Assembly (NCBI RefSeq): GCF_003473485.1
Contig: NC_053048.1
Span: 24,049,255 to 24,113,254 of the forward strand
DNA length: 64,000 nt
Reading direction: 5' to 3'
From: Medicago truncatula
Lineage: Eukaryota; Streptophyta; Magnoliopsida; Fabales; Fabaceae
The number at the start of each line of letters is the position of its first letter. Positions within the stretch are counted from its first letter, which is position 1. A program made the translations under genes and the position numbers. Below are positions 35,944 through 47,195 of the stretch, piece after piece. Below the pieces are notes generated by a model. That model ran no database searches and was not told the DNA's origin. It saw nothing but the letters and a program-made list of their open reading frames with translations.

Positions 35944-38900
35944 ATGATGGCGACGAATCTCCACCGTCACCGCCGCCGCATATCGACGCTAACTCACCGC
36001 TTATATTCCTCCTTCTCCACCACCACCACCACAAAAACCTCCACACTCTACACCACAGACACCCCTGACCCCACCACAGTCCAACTCCTCTCATGGGGCA
36101 AAGGCGCCTCTGGCCAACTCGGTGGCGGTGTCGAAGAAACTCGTCTCTACCCATCTCCAGTCACCAACCTACTTCTCGCTCCAAAATTCACTCTTTTTAA
36201 CACCCCCGGGCTTTTACCTGGGCCGGAGGGGAGTAACAATAAAGGGGTGGAAGTGGGTATTTCGTGTGGGCTTTTTCATTCTTGTTTGGTTGTTGATGGT
36301 GGGCTTTGGGTCTGGGGTAAAGGTGATGGTGGAAGATTAGGGTTAGGTCATGAGAGTTCGATGTTTGTTCCTACTTTGAATCCTCATCTGGAGAATGTGA
36401 AGTCTGTTGCTCTTGGTGGGTTGCATTCTGTTGCACTTACTTCTGCTGGTGAAGTTTTTACATGGTCAGAATCACTTCAAGCTTACCTTAATTTAATGCA
36501 TTTTTAGGGTGCATAGTTTGTTTAATGTTTTTCTTTTTGTATGTTAATGTATATCTTAGAATACTGTATTTATCATTTGATGTCTATGACGCATGTTGCG
36601 TAGACACTAGATACAACATTGACACTTTTAACCTCTAGGGGTTGACTTCGGAGTTGGGACTTTGGAGTATGCATCTCACTTGTCTAGGTCTCAGGTTCGA
36701 ATCCCCGGGTACCAACAAGTCATGTGTTGGGTTAGTCTATACAAAGCTTTAAGATGGCTTCAATTGAGCCTATGCTAGTGGACGGTGAGATTGGTTCTCT
36801 GAATTAGTAAGTTTTTAGGCCGGATAATAAAAAAAACTGACATTTTGCGTAGACATCAGGCAACCAAACAAGATGGTGACATGTAGACACCAAATATCGG
36901 CGCTACATAGTTCAATCTTCACTAGAATTGAAGCTAAAATTTATTCAGTGTAGTGTTTGCTAAAATTGCAGTAGCTTGTCGTGATTTTACCAATCTCACT
37001 GTGAATCCAAACACATTGGTGAATGATGCTATTGTTAACTAAGATGTCATAGCGGCAGTAACCAAGAATGGTAGTAGTGAATCATGATAGGTTAATATTT
37101 CAAATGAGGTTGTGTGTGGCGTTTAATAATGAAACACGGTTTGGAATTTAAATGGTTAAAATTGAGTTTGATAAGAAATGATTTATGTTCAGATGTTTCT
37201 ATTCTAAAAGCAATTTTTATATACAAGTTTGTGTAAATTTTCTACCTATCACAAAAGCTACTCTATAGAGAAAAATTACTTTTCCAATCCCATGTATCCA
37301 AATATGCACTTAATGCCGCAACTGTATTTATATTTATAACTAAGTGAGAGTGGCAGAGGACTTCCATTTTTTGACTACTAAAGAAAATACCAAATTATGA
37401 AGTTAGTGTTGGCTTTGGTCTTGTCTCTTTTCTGGCTTGGATTCAGCATATGCAATAAGTATATATTAGACGAAGGCTTTTTTTCCAATTCGTTTTCTTT
37501 TTCTGTCAGTTGACTAAGGCTCTTTTTTTGAATTCGTTTTCTTTCTCTGTCAGTAGATACCTCAAATCCTTAGCATTGATACAATCTAATAAGGAACTGA
37601 TTTAATTTGGAAGAGTGGTAGCGTAACATTTTGTGGAGGTTGTTGGGGGAGAAAGAACTCCATCCCACCTAGTCCTAGCAGAGCTCTGCAACTTCCTTCC
37701 ACAAAGTTTGCAGCCATTGCATGTAAATTACAGCTTTCGGTGAAACTTTCAAAACAAGTTCCACTTTTATGTTGTTTAAAATGTATATTTCACAACTTAA
37801 AGGACTTATTTCATGGAGTTAAAAATTTTGTAAATTTTATGATGAATATTTGAAGATTTGTGCAGGTTATATTTGCATTTTCTCTTCTCTGAATAACATT
37901 AGTTTCTATGGATGAAAATAAAGTTTGCAGGGGTTATGGTGGTTTTGGGGCACTTGGACACTCAGTATACACAAGAGAACTATTCCCTAGGTTGGTAAAA
38001 GGGGCCTGGGAGGGGACTATCAAACACATTGCTACTAGTGGAGCGCATACTGCGGCAGTAACCGAATCAGGTTATTTTGATGCCCAATACTTCATTTCAT
38101 CACTTTTAAATACAAGTTTAGAATGACGAGTTGTTAGAAAATGAAGTTACTAAAATTTTAAGTCATTCTCATCACTTCAATTGAAGTTTTTGTCTCGTGT
38201 CAAACCATTGCTTTTCCATGTCTTCTAACACTACATTGTTTACTTTCTCTCCAGATGCAATTTTATTAATCACATCAAATAAATTTGTAGATGAATTGAA
38301 TGTTTTGCACAGGGCATATAAGTTTAATGCTTAATTGCAAATTTAGATTTCTATTTTGTATTGTACCTTGTGCGTATTTTACTCATTGTATTAACTTCTG
38401 CTGACAGTAACTTTTGTGTGAGTGTGTGTTCAAATGTTTTCTGTAATGATATGTGCAAATGACATAAATGAATCTTAATGATTTATGTAACGTTGTAATG
38501 TTAAGATGTTATCAGGGGAAACTAATGCATACAATGTGTTTATTTGCTTCATCGGTCATTCCCCTATTTTCTTTTATCAGAGAAGTTTATACTTTCTACC
38601 TTGAAGAAATTAGCATACTGTTCAAATCCACTTGTAGTTATGAATTTCAGGTAGCATGGGACTTGCCTGTCACTTGTTGAAGTTATTGGGTTTTAGAAAA
38701 GATTATGAGAAACGAGGAAAGATAATGAATAAAGACTTTGAATTATGATTGTGGTCTTTTCATTGTGCAAAAGTCTAAGCTGGAATATGCTTATGAATTT
38801 AGATAAAAGTTATAGCCATTGGTATGGCTCATGATGGGAGGCTGGAGAAATCACAATTAATCACTAATACATCACAACATGGCACATAACAAGGGCCAGA

Positions 38901-41089
38901 TTGCAAATGGGATAGTTGGGGTCTAATTACTTATGCAATTACTGGGACCAAATTTAGTTTGGGATGTCTAGAGCCAAACTTCAACAGAGATACTAGGGCT
39001 AAACTACATTTGGGATAGGTGGGGTCAAATTGCACATTGGACAACTAGTGCCGAACAATATCGGTACTGTCAGGGTAAAACTATAGTTGGGGCTAAACTG
39101 CTACTAGGATATGGGCCAAAATGTTTTTGTGGGCTATAAAGACTATTGAGGCCACCAAAAAGAGGATATGACAGTGAGATAAACTGATGTAAGGCCTATC
39201 AAGTCTCAACTGCTGGAAGGTAGAATAATCCAATCACAAAAGATACTATTAGAGAGAAAAGGTGGTCAAAATTGGTGGAAGAAATTAATCTTGGAGATGA
39301 AGACATTATTGTTGTAGAGTTCATATCTTAAGGAACTCAGCAGCAGAACAGTGGCAAGATAGATCATGGAGGATGTTACCTCTTTGATACCATCCTGAAG
39401 TTATAGGGTTTTAGATAAGTAAGGAGGGAAGAGAAATAATTAAGGCTTCGAATAAGGAAACAATCACAAAACAAAAATGAATAAAATAACCAATCCTGAG
39501 ATATTCTAAATTACAGTAAGATCTGATCCATTATGAGATATTTTTTCATATCTTCTAAAATCATCGTCTTAGGATGTACTTTTTTCTTTCTAGTGAGTAA
39601 TTTGAGTTTGTGTAGAAATGTCCAATAGTATTCATTCAATATAAACTAGATGTTCCGATAATGGTACGCACTTTGAAACTGATTATGTTGGATATAGGGG
39701 ACCTTTATATCTGGGGTCGAGAAGAAGGAGAAGGTCGATTGGGCCTTGGTCCTGGTCGAGGCCCAGATCATGCAGGTGGACTTAGTATCCCTTGCAAAGT
39801 AAAAGAATTACCTTTCCCTGTTGCTGCTGTTTCTTGTGGGGGATTTTTCACACTGGCATTGACAGAGGAAGGACAACTTTGGAACTGGGGAGGTAATTCT
39901 CACCTCCTTTATATGATCTATTTATATTTGTTTTTTTTCTCTTCCAGAAAATAGGACAATCCATTCATATAGTGCTTCAATCTTGGAAAATTCACAATGT
40001 TGGCATTTTATCAGCAAATTCTAACTATGAACTTGGGAGAGGTGATAGAATTGGTGGTTGGAGACCAAGACCAGTACCTAGCCTTGAGAAGGTTCGAGTA
40101 ATTCAAATAGCAAGCGGAGGATATCACTCGCTTGCATTAACAGGTAAATTCATGCGACTTTAAGCTAGCAGTACAATTTCATTTCTGTTTCCAGTGGTTT
40201 GTATCATTTTAACTATTTCAGTCTTGATTTGTATCAGATGACGGCAAAGTGCTTTCATGGGGCCATGGTGGACAAGGTCAGTTGGGTCATGGATCTGTCG
40301 AGAACCAGAAGATACCAACATTAGTCGAGGCTATAGCTCATGAGCATATTATATATATTTCTTGTGGGGGTGCTTCATCAGCAGCTGTCACAGGTAAGAT
40401 GATTCATCTCACCTGGCATATCTTACTATATACAAAATTGTATACTTCAATACATAAATAGTAACTTTTATCCTTCACTGTGAATATCTTACTTTGGCAT
40501 ATTTATATGGTTCTAAAAAATGCATGGCAATGTAAGCTTAATGGTTTTTCCGGCTCTTGGTGCTACTTTTAGTATATCAGCCACTCTGCATATTATATCT
40601 CTATATTGATGGTAGCCACTGCCCAATATATGGCATGAGTCAGGAATTTACAATTATGTTTGGAACCAAATTGATTGTGTTTATCAAGTTCATTATCTGG
40701 TTTCAGTGATGAGTATGGATCTCAAAACTAGACTGGTTTTGACTCAGATAAAATGTCAGTCTGAGACTATCTTGTGGTTTATGGCACAAAATATATGTCA
40801 GGAATTTGATATTATAGTTTTATCAATTTTGTTTAACAATTTCTCAAGTTAATGTAGTGAAAATTTTATAACAAGCACTTTTTGGTTCTGAACAGATGAA
40901 GGAAAATTATACATGTGGGGAAATGCCAGTGATTCGCAATTGGGAGTTCCTGGGCTACCAGCGATACAACCATACCCTGTTGAAGTCAATTTTTTAATGG
41001 AAGATGATGGATTAGGATCACACAAGGTTTTATCAATTGCAAATGGCGCATCACATGCCATGTGTTTAGCTTTGAGGGAAAGTTGTTGA
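35944..41089 (+). CDS. RUG3: RCC1-repeat protein, RUG3-like, predicted mitochondrial
   Basis: The six-exon model is 35944-36464, 37931-38070, 39698-39892, 40015-40143, 40238-40393 and 40896-41089. All introns are GT-AG and frame is continuous, giving 444 residues. Seven RCC1 blades are visible: LLSWGKGASGQLGGG, LWVWGKGDGGRLGLGH, VFTWGYGGFGALGHS, LYIWGREEGEGRLGLG, LWNWGANSNYELGRGD, VLSWGHGGQGQLGHGS and LYMWGNASDSQLGVPG. This makes a complete seven-bladed propeller. The N-terminus (MMATNLHRHRRRISTLTHRL then a Ser/Thr-rich stretch) is basic, lacks acidic residues and looks like a mitochondrial presequence. Length and layout match, from memory, Arabidopsis RUG3, a mitochondrial RCC1 protein needed for nad2 intron splicing and complex I. 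The symbol rests on this similarity. Start choice between adjacent ATGs at 35944 and 35947 is arbitrary. Confidence 0.88.
36632..36836 (+). mobile_element. SINE-like element in RCC1-gene intron 1
   Basis: The unit starts CCTCTAGGGGTTGACTTCGG, has a perfect tRNA-type B box GGTTCGAATCC at 36694-36704 about 60 bp from its start, and ends in an A-rich tail (GGATAATAAAAAAAA). Imperfect flanking repeats TTGACACTTTT (left) and CTGACATTTTG (right) are candidate target duplications. Confidence 0.6.
38676..39470 (-). mobile_element. Small LTR element without genes (TRIM-like) in RCC1-gene intron 2
   Basis: A direct repeat of about 70 bp lies at 38679-38745 and 39397-39463 (GAAGTTAT then GGGTTTTAGA). 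Immediately inside the right copy, the minus strand reads TGGTATCAAAGAGG (39379-39392), which resembles the initiator-tRNA primer binding site TGGTATCAGAGC of plant LTR elements. On the minus strand the order is therefore 5' LTR, PBS, about 650 bp without coding, 3' LTR. Outer LTR limits are unclear. Confidence 0.45.
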
Positions 41090-42027
41090 TTATGTCAGCT
41101 GTCCTGGAGATTTCTTCGTTGACAATAATGCCATGTTGGCCTGGATATAGTTGATCTTGAACAAGGTATATTTCATGGGTGAAATGCTGAAAATGCTTTT
41201 CTTTTTGTGGAATAGAATGCATCAATGGATAAATGGTTTACACATGATTGCTACAACAGATTCAGATCTCTAACTCATTATCAGTGCTACCGCTTGGGGG
41301 TGTTCGTTTCTTTGTGGTTACGCAATTTGGTTTTGACAAACTTTATATTGTTGTAACTAATGCAATATGAAGATCAACTTACATTTAAAGAATATCTATT
41401 GAAATGTCTGATGCTTCATTTGCAAATTTCAGTGTAGGCAATACTGTAAGAACACAAGATCATTGAATTGCAGTGTTCATGGTCTTTTAGACTTAAAAGT
41501 AATATTGAGTTTGTTATTGTGGACTAGTATTCTCTTTTTTGGTTCTTTTATAATTTTAACATGTTATTAAAGCAGGATAATCTGCTATGTGACTTGTGTG
41601 CTTATTTTTTTGATGAATTGAGTTCATCAAACTTTGTATTATTGTTCTTTCCCTTTTCTTTTTTTTTTTCAATAATATTTGTTTTGTATGCAAGGAAGAT
41701 TAAAAAAGAAAAAATGTGTACCTAGGTTTAAGAAGGGTACATGAGATTGGGGTCAAACTTTTTTATTTGACCGAGCTAAAATTCGTTGGTTTGAATTAGG
41801 TCAGAAGTTTATTTATTTTTAATTTCAAATCTAAACCAACCCAACCTGGTGACGAGCAAGTATATGACAAAATATTTTAGAAAATCAAAAACAAATTTTA
41901 ATTAAATGACATTTACCTTTATATAAACTAGCGTTTTTTTTTTTTGTTAACGTGTAAATTATGAATATTATTTTTATGAAATTGATTAGATTTTGATTAA
42001 AATTATACATGTGATTTCAACAATATA
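41090..42027. other. 3' flank of RCC1 gene
   Basis: No gene recognised. The last part (about 41950-42020) is the start of sequence that recurs upstream of the second E2 gene. Confidence 0.4.
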
Positions 42028-42300
42028 TTTCCTCTGTTTCACAGTACTTGTCGCTTTTGAGAAATTTACACATATATCAAGAAATAAAATAAATTTTGTT
42101 ATTTTTGATGAAAATTTGTGTTTTTTTTATAATACCCTTAACCATTTATTATTTTATTATATTCTTTCTCTATCTACAATAAATAGGTAAGGGTATTAAT
42201 GACAAATCAATAATTAATGTTGCATTGAAACTTGAAAGTGACAAGTAATTTAAAACAAAATTATTCTTCAAAAGTGACAAGTATTGTGAAATGGAGGGAG
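42028..42300. mobile_element. Stowaway-like MITE
   Basis: A 273-bp element whose ends are inverted: TTTCCTCTGTTTCACAGTAC at the left and CAAGTATTGTGAAATGGAGG, then GAG, at the right. The inner part is AGTACTTGTCGCTTTTGA against AAAAGTGACAAGTATT. It is flanked by TA (42026-42027 and 42301-42302). Confidence 0.8.
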
Positions 42301-42649
42301 TAATGAATATAATACAAAACTTTATCTTTTTTAATGACATCAACAATATTTTATTATTATTACTATTATTATAGGAAAATTTGTTTAAGTGTATAATTGA
42401 GAAATAATAAATAATCTAACCCAAAATATCCTATTTTGTTTAAACATTGTAATAGATTATATATAATATTGTAGTGAAGTTGTTCTTATTTAAATGAGAT
42501 TTAACTATTTTTTTTAATTAATAATTTATGTAAAATTAAAAAAAGGATAAAATAACAAACAAAATATTTTATATCAAGGGTAATATTGTTTGTCAAAAAA
42601 TAAAGGGTAATATTAGAAAGGAGAAAAGTCAGTCTGAATTTTTTATATA

Positions 42650-43060
42650 TTTGTTAGCCTGTATTTCAAATGTTTGTTTTTGACTGGATAAGTTGTTTAT
42701 CGAAAGGGAGTTCCTTCAAGTGTAAGTTGAATACAAATACATTCGATAAGACATGTTGTACATGAGCATTTTCAAGTATCAAAATTCGAATGAAGGGAAT
42801 TCAAATCCTCTCTGAAGAGACAAGATCAAAGGTCCAAGACATGTGGAGGTCGAGCCAAGTGTGTCGAAGGTTTATAGTTTAGCACATATGATTTAAAGTT
42901 TTTCATAAGAAATAAATGTCACAAATCATATACAAAATTATTTATGCTCGTAACAAGACAATATATGTTGATTTGATGAAGCATCTTTCATTTAATGCAA
43001 TGCAAATTATTTTCTTTTAAATCTATTTACTTTCATCTTGTAAAGATTTTGTTCAATTTA
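42650..43060. repeat. Dispersed repeat, copy 1 (possibly an LTR fragment)
   Basis: This block shares phrases with 46845-47195 plus 49301-49510: AATACATTCGA(T/C)AAG, GAATTCAAATC(C/A)TCTCTGAA, GTCACAAATCATA, and TTTAAT(T/G)AATGCAATGC-type sequence followed by TTATTTTCTTTTAA. The copies lie on either side of the first E2 gene in the same orientation. It could be LTR sequence of a Copia/SIRE-type element, because the second copy leads into a SIRE-like gag. Confidence 0.5.
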
Positions 43061-43391
43061 GATTATGAAAACCTTGTTGATTATGTGGAATAAGACAATT
43101 TTATTCATCCTTTCACATTTAAAACTAATGAACATCATGAACACTCAATCAATTTTAGAAGAAACATTGCACGACATGTCCTAGAATTTCTATTTTGATT
43201 CTGCAAGTAACATTTTAAAACTTACACTTTTGTTTACCCAAAACATTAGGAAACAATATTATACTTCTATACATCATGAGTTTGAGTTTGCTTTTCCATT
43301 ACCTATTTTACCTTTGATTTAAACTAAATTTGTTTACTATTTTATCCTTTAATAATATTATTTTAGATTTTAATTAAAAACATTAAATCTC

Positions 43392-43527
43392 GTCCCTGTG
43401 AGCATATCTCAGTTGGCAAAGACAATGCAATATTATATTGGTTGGGGTTCAATCCCCGAACATCCTACTTATTGACCTTAAAATGTGAATTCTAACTACT
43501 ATACTACTTGACGAAAATAAATAAATA
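43392..43527 (+). mobile_element. tRNA-derived SINE
   Basis: The unit starts GTCCCTGTGAGCATATCTCA then GTTGG (A-box region) and has GGGGTTCAATCCCC (B-box region) about 50 bp downstream. It ends in an A-rich AAATAAATAA tail. A perfect 10-bp target duplication ATTAAATCTC lies at 43382-43391 and 43528-43537. The layout matches a SINE family common in legumes. Confidence 0.85.
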
Positions 43528-43537
43528 ATTAAATCTC

Positions 43538-44062
43538 ATTAAAATATGAAATATTCCACTACAACAGGAATAATATTATCTTCCTTAAAAAAAAAAGGAA
43601 CAGTATTATATATGTAATACTATATATGTAGTAGATAAACATATATATATATAACTATTAACAAATAAAACATAGTTCTTAGAAAGGAGAATAAACAAGA
43701 AATTAGAATGTGAGAGTGAAACGTACTATGAATCTGAAACAACCTTGATTTTGCCTTGCGGCTAGGGTTTATTGCTTTTGAAGATCAACCAATTCAATTA
43801 AATTTAAAGGGTTTTCATTCTGTAAAAACAAGGGGGTTTTCAATCTATCAAAACAAAAAGATTGATTATATGTATCCATATCCATATACAAAACATCTTT
43901 CGTCAAATTATTCAAATCATGCAATTTCAAGGCATCAAACTGAGGAAGAGCTTCAATTTTGCAGAAGAAAAGAAAGAGTACAATAATACTATGTTTTCAA
44001 TTTAAGTTTATTTGGTGAACAAACAATTATAGCCATTGGATTTATTACAATAGATGGTTGAG
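43538..44062. other. Intergenic, nothing recognised
   Basis: AT-rich; a 76-codon open frame at 43756-43986 shows no domain. Confidence 0.35.
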
Positions 44063-44109
44063 ATTTAGTGTCAACGGATCCGTTGACACCTGGTGTCAAC
44101 GGATCCTAA

Positions 44110-44168
<59 letters not shown>
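44063..44168. repeat. Palindrome plus (AT)n microsatellite
   Basis: GTGTCAACGGATCCGTTGACAC is a perfect 22-bp palindrome at 44069-44090 and is followed by a partial copy, GTGTCAACGGATCC. An (AT)n run of about 28 units occupies 44113-44168. Confidence 0.85.
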
Positions 44169-44172
<4 letters not shown>

Positions 44173-45181
44173 AAAGATCCATTGACTCCAAGAGTAAGTC
44201 TAAACACATGTTGTAATGAAGGTCATCATATAGTGAAAAGTTCAACAAACAAAGAAATCCAAGATGACACAAATCAAACTAAAAGAAAATGTTCTACTTC
44301 TCGATGCACATAAACTCAATTTCTTATAAAATAACAATCAAAGGTTGTGTATCAAATAAACCCTAACTAGATTTTTTATTTTGGAGGAATAAAAAGCACA
44401 AAATTAGCAAAAGTATATATTTTCATTTGGACAAAAATAACCTTCATCTTTATTATTAAAAACTAATAGCTTGAGGGTTACTTTAATAACTTTTATGATA
44501 AAATATTTGTTAATCTGCACCAATTTCCTAACTTAAACCCACTTTTATTAGAACACATTTTTGTCTCAAATAGACAATTATCAACATTAAACAAAATAAA
44601 AACTCCAGTGTCCCTTAAAAAAAAATCCACTGTGTACCTTTTAGTTGAAATTTTTTGCCTTAATTAAAGACATTGAAGTATAAACGTGATAGATGAACCA
44701 TGAGTGAACTAGTGAAATTGAATTTTTATTTTATTTTTTACAAAAAGAAAAATCAGTTAGAGATAAATATATGAAGGAAATAGTCTTTAAAAAAAAAAAA
44801 AAAATCAGCATCGAACAAGTCTGGGCATAGATCCTTAAAAAACGAAGGCCAAGGCAAGGTGAAGTTTTCGAAAATTTCGGAAACAGTTATGGACATGTTC
44901 TTATTAAAAATTTAGTTAGATTTACTATATTAATCCTTATTTTAGATTGGTTTGAACAACGACGAGTGGGTATTTTTGTCCAAATAAAAATGTACATTTT
45001 TGCTAACTGAGACCTTCATATATTTTGTTGGTCTAAATTAGCAAATCTCATATATATATATATATATATATAGCAATGTATCACAAATTCCTTAAAAAAC
45101 AAAAAAAACAGTGTGTCACAAATAATAGTAACATAGCATCGCACTTAGTTTAGAACTGAGAGTGAAAAACAGTCGAATAGG
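44169..45181 (+). promoter_or_regulatory. Upstream region of first E2 gene
   Basis: No gene is seen. A (TA)n tract at 45050-45072 gives several TATA-like sites about 110-130 bp before the ATG. The last about 110 bp (CACAAATAATAGTAACATAG and AGAACTGAGAGTGAA) match the leader of the second E2 gene closely. Confidence 0.5.
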
Positions 45182-46174
45182 ATGGAAAAGATGAACAACA
45201 AATTCGACTTGGTTTCAGACGATTCCGATCACAAATACCGACTCGACAACATCGGCGGAAATTGCTTCAGCAATACAAGAAGTTCCATATACAAAAGAAT
45301 CATGAAAGAGTGGAAAATCCTCGAAAAGAATCTCCCTGATTCCATCTACGTTAGAGCCTATGAAAGCCGTATTGATTTGCTACGCGCAGTCATCGTTGGC
45401 GCTGCCGGTACACCTTACCATGACGGCCTCTTCTTCTTCGACATTCAATTCCCCTCCGATTACCCAAACATCCCGCCAAAGATTCATTACCACTCATTCG
45501 GGTATAGTCTAAACCCTAATCTCTACCCTAACGGCATGGTTTGTTTAAGCCTTCTTAACACATATGTCGGTGAAAAGTGCGAAAAGTGGGATCCATCAAG
45601 TTCAACTATTCTTCAGGTTTTAGTTTCGATTCAAGGGCTCGTTCTCAACGAGAAGCCACTTTTTAACGCTCCTTTTTATCGTGTGTTTAAACGTTCTTTT
45701 CATGAAAAAAAGTCTCGTGATTTCATAGAAGATACTTTCGTACGCACGTGCTACACTATTGTTAACCTAATTCGGAAACCACCTAAGAATTTTGAGGTTT
45801 TTGTGAAGGAACACTTTCGTGAAAGAGGTCATGTTCTTCTTGCTGCATGTAGAGAGTATGTGAATGGACGCTTGATGGTTGGGTATTATAATTACAACAA
45901 CAAGCAAATGGCATCGTCGTCTTCATCGACCTCGATGACAGGTATTAAGGTTAGGGAGTCTTTTCAGAAGTCTTTACAGTCTGCTTACGGCAATATGTAT
46001 AAGCAGTTTATAAAATGTGGTGCTTCTGTGGAGGGTTTTCTTCAAGAGTTGGAGCTTGAAGAACAAGGCAAGGACAGAAGCAAGAGTAAGAGTAAGAGAT
46101 CCAACGGTGGGAGTAGAATATTCAAGAAAGCTATGGGGAAGATCAAACTAGCTTTGGGATTGAAGAAGAAGTAG
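45182..46174 (+). CDS. Ubiquitin-conjugating enzyme E2, UBC24/25/26 class, short intronless form
   Basis: An uninterrupted 330-residue frame. The E2 core (about residues 36-185) contains YKRIMKEWKILEKNLPDSIY, RIDLLRAVIVGAAGTPYHDG, LFFFDIQFPSDYPNIPPKIH, NPNLYPNGMVCLSLLNTYVG, with Cys121 as the predicted ubiquitin thioester cysteine, and ILQVLVSIQGLVLNEKPLFN. The NPN in place of the classical HPN triad is normal for this plant class. PHO2/UBC24 and UBC25/26 carry long N-terminal extensions, but only about 30 residues precede the core here. The C-terminus is lysine/serine-rich and basic (RSKSKSKRSNGGSRIFKKAM), possibly for localisation or binding. It should transfer ubiquitin to substrates with or without an E3; targets are unknown. 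A near-identical paralogue starts at 63448. Lack of introns suggests a possible retrocopy origin. Confidence 0.9.
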   Translation: MEKMNNKFDLVSDDSDHKYRLDNIGGNCFSNTRSSIYKRIMKEWKILEKNLPDSIYVRAYESRIDLLRAVIVGAAGTPYHDGLFFFDIQFPSDYPNIPPKIHYHSFGYSLNPNLYPNGMVCLSLLNTYVGEKCEKWDPSSSTILQVLVSIQGLVLNEKPLFNAPFYRVFKRSFHEKKSRDFIEDTFVRTCYTIVNLIRKPPKNFEVFVKEHFRERGHVLLAACREYVNGRLMVGYYNYNNKQMASSSSSTSMTGIKVRESFQKSLQSAYGNMYKQFIKCGASVEGFLQELELEEQGKDRSKSKSKRSNGGSRIFKKAMGKIKLALGLKKK

Positions 46175-46844
46175 AAGAAAAAGAGTACTTGTTTTATCAC
46201 GAATTTTATTTTATTTTTATTTTATAACATAAGAAAAATCTTATCTTTGTTAGGTTTTTAGGCTATAAAGAATTGCATTTTATCTTTGTGCTTAAAGCAA
46301 CAAGAAATATATATATGGTTTAGTTTATTTCTCTTAAGTCACTCTGGTTTATGAAACGTTTCTAAGCTTCAATCAAGTTAAATTGTTCCTTATTTTTTCT
46401 TCTTCTTTGTTCCGCGTTGTATTTGGTTTTATTCCTTTCTTCCAAGTGAAGTTTATTCGTGCTTGTGCTTTGATGCGAACGGTAGAATTGCGGTTAGTAT
46501 AGTTTGAAATTTTGTATGCCTTCATCTTCATGTGATAAATAATGGCATTGGAATCTAAAGGATGTCTGTGGCAGCCTTTTTTGACTGCTGTCAGCATGCA
46601 TATAGCAGCATCAGGTTTCTGTACTTCTGCTACAGGTGCTTCGGCTGGGTTTTTTGCTGTCCTAGCTGCGTTTTCTGTTTTGGGATCTGTTGGGGTTTTG
46701 GTGGTGTTGTTTTCCGGTATGTCAGAGACAATTGTATTTATGTTTTCCCCCAAGTTTGCTGTGCGTCTTGTACACTCTCGTTTTCAATAAAATTTGCTGA
46801 TTTAAAAACAAAAAAACAATTGGTTTTGGTTAAGGGTAAATGAC
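46175..46844. other. 3' flank of first E2 gene; possible LINE tail
   Basis: A T/G-rich block at about 46385-46815 ends TTTTCAATAAAATTTGCTGA then an A-rich run, which resembles the 3' end of a plant LINE. No coding domain was found, so this is tentative. Confidence 0.35.
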
Positions 46845-47195
46845 AGTGTTGTCATGTGTTTTTAAGGCTTGTTTTCGACCGGAAATATTATAGTCGAAGA
46901 AAAGTTCATTTAGTTTGAAACTGAGTGAATACATTCGACAAGCCATGATAGATGCTAACATGTTCAAAGTTTTTGAGTTGGACTAAATGGAATTCAAATC
47001 ATCTCTGAAGAGGTAAAATGAAGGGTCTAAGGCATCTGGAAGTCAAAGCTGTCGAAGATTTGAAGTTTAAAACCGTTGATTTTTATGTTATTTTACTTAT
47101 GTATACATAGAAGTTTCATATAAGAAATAAGGGTCACAAATCATAAAAAAAGTTCTTACATGTGAATTATCCAATCACATAGAGAATAGAGTAAC
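46845..47195. repeat. Dispersed repeat, copy 2 (left part)
   Basis: Homologous in outline to 42650-42960. It is interrupted at 47195 by the solo LTR and continues at 49301. Confidence 0.5.

Noticed and set aside
36632..36836. Functional tRNA gene
   Set aside because: Only B-box similarity is present, no cloverleaf can be formed, and it has an A-rich tail, so it is treated as SINE-like.
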